Below are positions 6,006-6,918 of a DNA stretch of 6,918 bases, in pieces (position 1 is the first letter of the stretch; each line of letters opens with the position of its first letter). Made by a program: the position numbers and the translations under genes. This DNA is from an uncultured bacterium (GTDB lineage Bacteria; Planctomycetota; Phycisphaerae; Phycisphaerales; SM1A02). Under the pieces are notes generated by a model that had not been told where the DNA came from, did not search any database, and was given only the letters and a program-made list of their open reading frames with translations. Location: contig CAIPQY010000046.1 in assembly GCA_903867275.1 (NCBI GenBank), forward strand, positions 1-6,918. The letters run 5' to 3'.

Positions 6006-6918
6006 ATGTCCACACACCATGTCGCACGAATCGCCGCGCTGTGTGTCGCGCTTGTGGCGCATGCGGCGTCGGTGGATGGTGGCAGCACCATCCTTCGGGA
6101 TGGCACCAGTCAGCGCATCGACGCCCGTGAACTGAAGGAGATCGGTTCGGAGGCGTGGCCCGGCTGGTTGGCGGTGGACACACGGACCGGCGATCGCGCA
6201 CCTGAATCCGATGCGCGCAGCGTGCTTGCGCTCGATGATGGCCAGCGCATCACCGGCATCTTCGAGTCGAGCGGCCACAAGCTGAACTGGCGTTCGCGGG
6301 ACCTGGGCCTCACCGAGATCGATCTGGAGCGGGTGCAGTGGATCGGTCCACCGGTGCTGGCAACCGAGGTTCCACCAACCAGGGATCGTGTGGTGCTGCT
6401 GAACGGCGATCGTGTGGATGGATTCGTGAATGCGATCGAACCGGACCGTGGCGTGCAGGTGGAGACGCAGGATTCGGCACCACAGGCGGCCTCGCGCTGG
6501 ATCGATCTGGCACGCACCGTGTCGATTCAACTGGCGCCGCGGCCGCGGGCGGCCAGTGGGTGGCGGTTGTGGCTGCGCGATGGCAGTGTGGTGGATGTGG
6601 ATGGATGGCAGCGCAAGGGCGATCAGGTGCAATTGCTCAAGCTGCATCTGCCTGGTGCCGCACCGGTCACCACCATTCCGTGGAGTTCGGTGCTTGGGGT
6701 GGCATGTCCAGGCAGTGGCATGCAGCCGTTGTGGTCGCAGGTGTGGCGCACCACCAACACAACACCGGTGGAGCGACTGAGTGCACCAGTGATCCACATG
6801 CAGCCTCAGCGCGCGCTCGATCTGCACGATCTCGATCTGCACGGACCCGGCTCCTTCATCATGCAGGTGCCGCCGGGAACCACATCCATGCACCTCACGC
6901 TCGCATCACCCCCGCTGC
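6006..6918 (+). CDS. Secreted protein with triplicated D/N-G-x(4)-G beta motif, 3'-truncated (possibly NPCBM-type C-terminus)
   Basis: This frame has no stop before the right edge, giving 304 visible residues from ATG 6006; starting at ATG 6000 would add Met-Arg. A signal peptide is clear: V-A-R followed by I-A-A-L-C-V-A-L-V-A-H-A (9-20), with likely cleavage after A-H-A or nearby. Three similar beta units follow: L-A-L-D-D-G-Q-R-I-T-G...I-D-L-E-R-V-Q-W-I (about 73-113), V-L-L-N-G-D-R-V-D-G...I-D-L-A-R-T-V-S-I (about 129-174) and L-W-L-R-D-G-S-V-V-D-V...I-P-W-S-S-V-L-G-V (about 187-232). The last visible stretch (about 268-304, L-H-D-L-D-L-H-G-P-G-S-F) is again beta-like. Planctomycete secreted proteins with such units often end in an NPCBM/NEW2 carbohydrate-binding domain, but here that domain would lie past the edge, so this is a guess. 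The gene abuts the cyclase-fold gene and should be co-expressed with it. Its specific function is unknown. Confidence 0.82.
   Translation, partial: MSTHHVARIAALCVALVAHAASVDGGSTILRDGTSQRIDARELKEIGSEAWPGWLAVDTRTGDRAPESDARSVLALDDGQRITGIFESSGHKLNWRSRDLGLTEIDLERVQWIGPPVLATEVPPTRDRVVLLNGDRVDGFVNAIEPDRGVQVETQDSAPQAASRWIDLARTVSIQLAPRPRAASGWRLWLRDGSVVDVDGWQRKGDQVQLLKLHLPGAAPVTTIPWSSVLGVACPGSGMQPLWSQVWRTTNTTPVERLSAPVIHMQPQRALDLHDLDLHGPGSFIMQVPPGTTSMHLTLASPPL

Noticed and set aside
5023..6201. Minus-strand open frame (392 codons) spanning the cyclase-fold gene and the start of the last gene
   Set aside because: Low-complexity His/Ala/Val/Arg composition, opposite a gene with clear QW motifs and an AGGAG start; a shadow frame.
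5976..6893. Minus-strand open frame (305 codons) opposite the last gene
   Set aside because: The plus frame has a signal peptide, a repeated beta motif and a coupled start. The minus frame is His/Arg/Gln-rich without domain features. The plus gene could be missed by a stop-to-stop search because it runs off the edge.

Overview
The window looks like a piece of a planctomycete chromosome, most likely the Phycisphaerae side of Planctomycetota. This rests on gene content (a Bat/VWA-type membrane protein tail, a giant exported coiled-coil protein ending in a conserved W-G-x-L-P / A-Y-Y-R motif, and an exported squalene-cyclase-like repeat protein) and on high-GC coding bias. No rRNA or other taxonomic marker is present, so the placement is an inference.

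Layout: all genes are on the plus strand. (1) 3-575 is the C-terminal end of a large membrane protein whose start lies upstream of the window; it has an Ig-like periplasmic domain and one final transmembrane helix. (2) After a 101-base gap (counted to the preferred start at 677), 677-4870 encodes a 1397-residue protein with three N-terminal membrane helices, a beta-rich periplasmic region, about 800 residues of coiled coil and low-complexity sequence, and a conserved C-terminal tail. (3) 4867-6000 starts inside the stop of gene 2 (ATGA overlap) and encodes an exported alpha/alpha-barrel protein of the prenyltransferase/squalene-oxidase repeat family. (4) From 6006 (or 6000, overlapping the stop of gene 3 as TGATG) an open frame runs off the right edge. 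It encodes a secreted protein with three copies of a small beta motif built around D/N-G-x-x-x-x-G.

Genes 2-4 are tightly packed, so they are very likely co-transcribed and translationally coupled. Gene 1 may belong to the same operon, although the gap before gene 2 holds a weak promoter-like element. From knowledge of planctomycete genomes, this looks like the distal part of a MoxR-DUF58-BatA-type cluster, in which a cytoplasmic MoxR ATPase and VWA-domain membrane proteins are followed by large periplasmic scaffold proteins. A plausible reading is an envelope assembly or chaperone machine: the membrane proteins anchor it, the coiled coil spans or organises the periplasm, and the cyclase-fold and beta-repeat proteins act outside the cytoplasmic membrane. 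None of these functions has been shown from this sequence.

No tRNA, rRNA, CRISPR, insertion sequence or convincing terminator was seen. The most distinctive points are the loss of the DXDD acid motif in the cyclase-fold protein, the triplicated beta motif in the last gene, the very large coiled coil, and a strong excess of GATC tetranucleotides.
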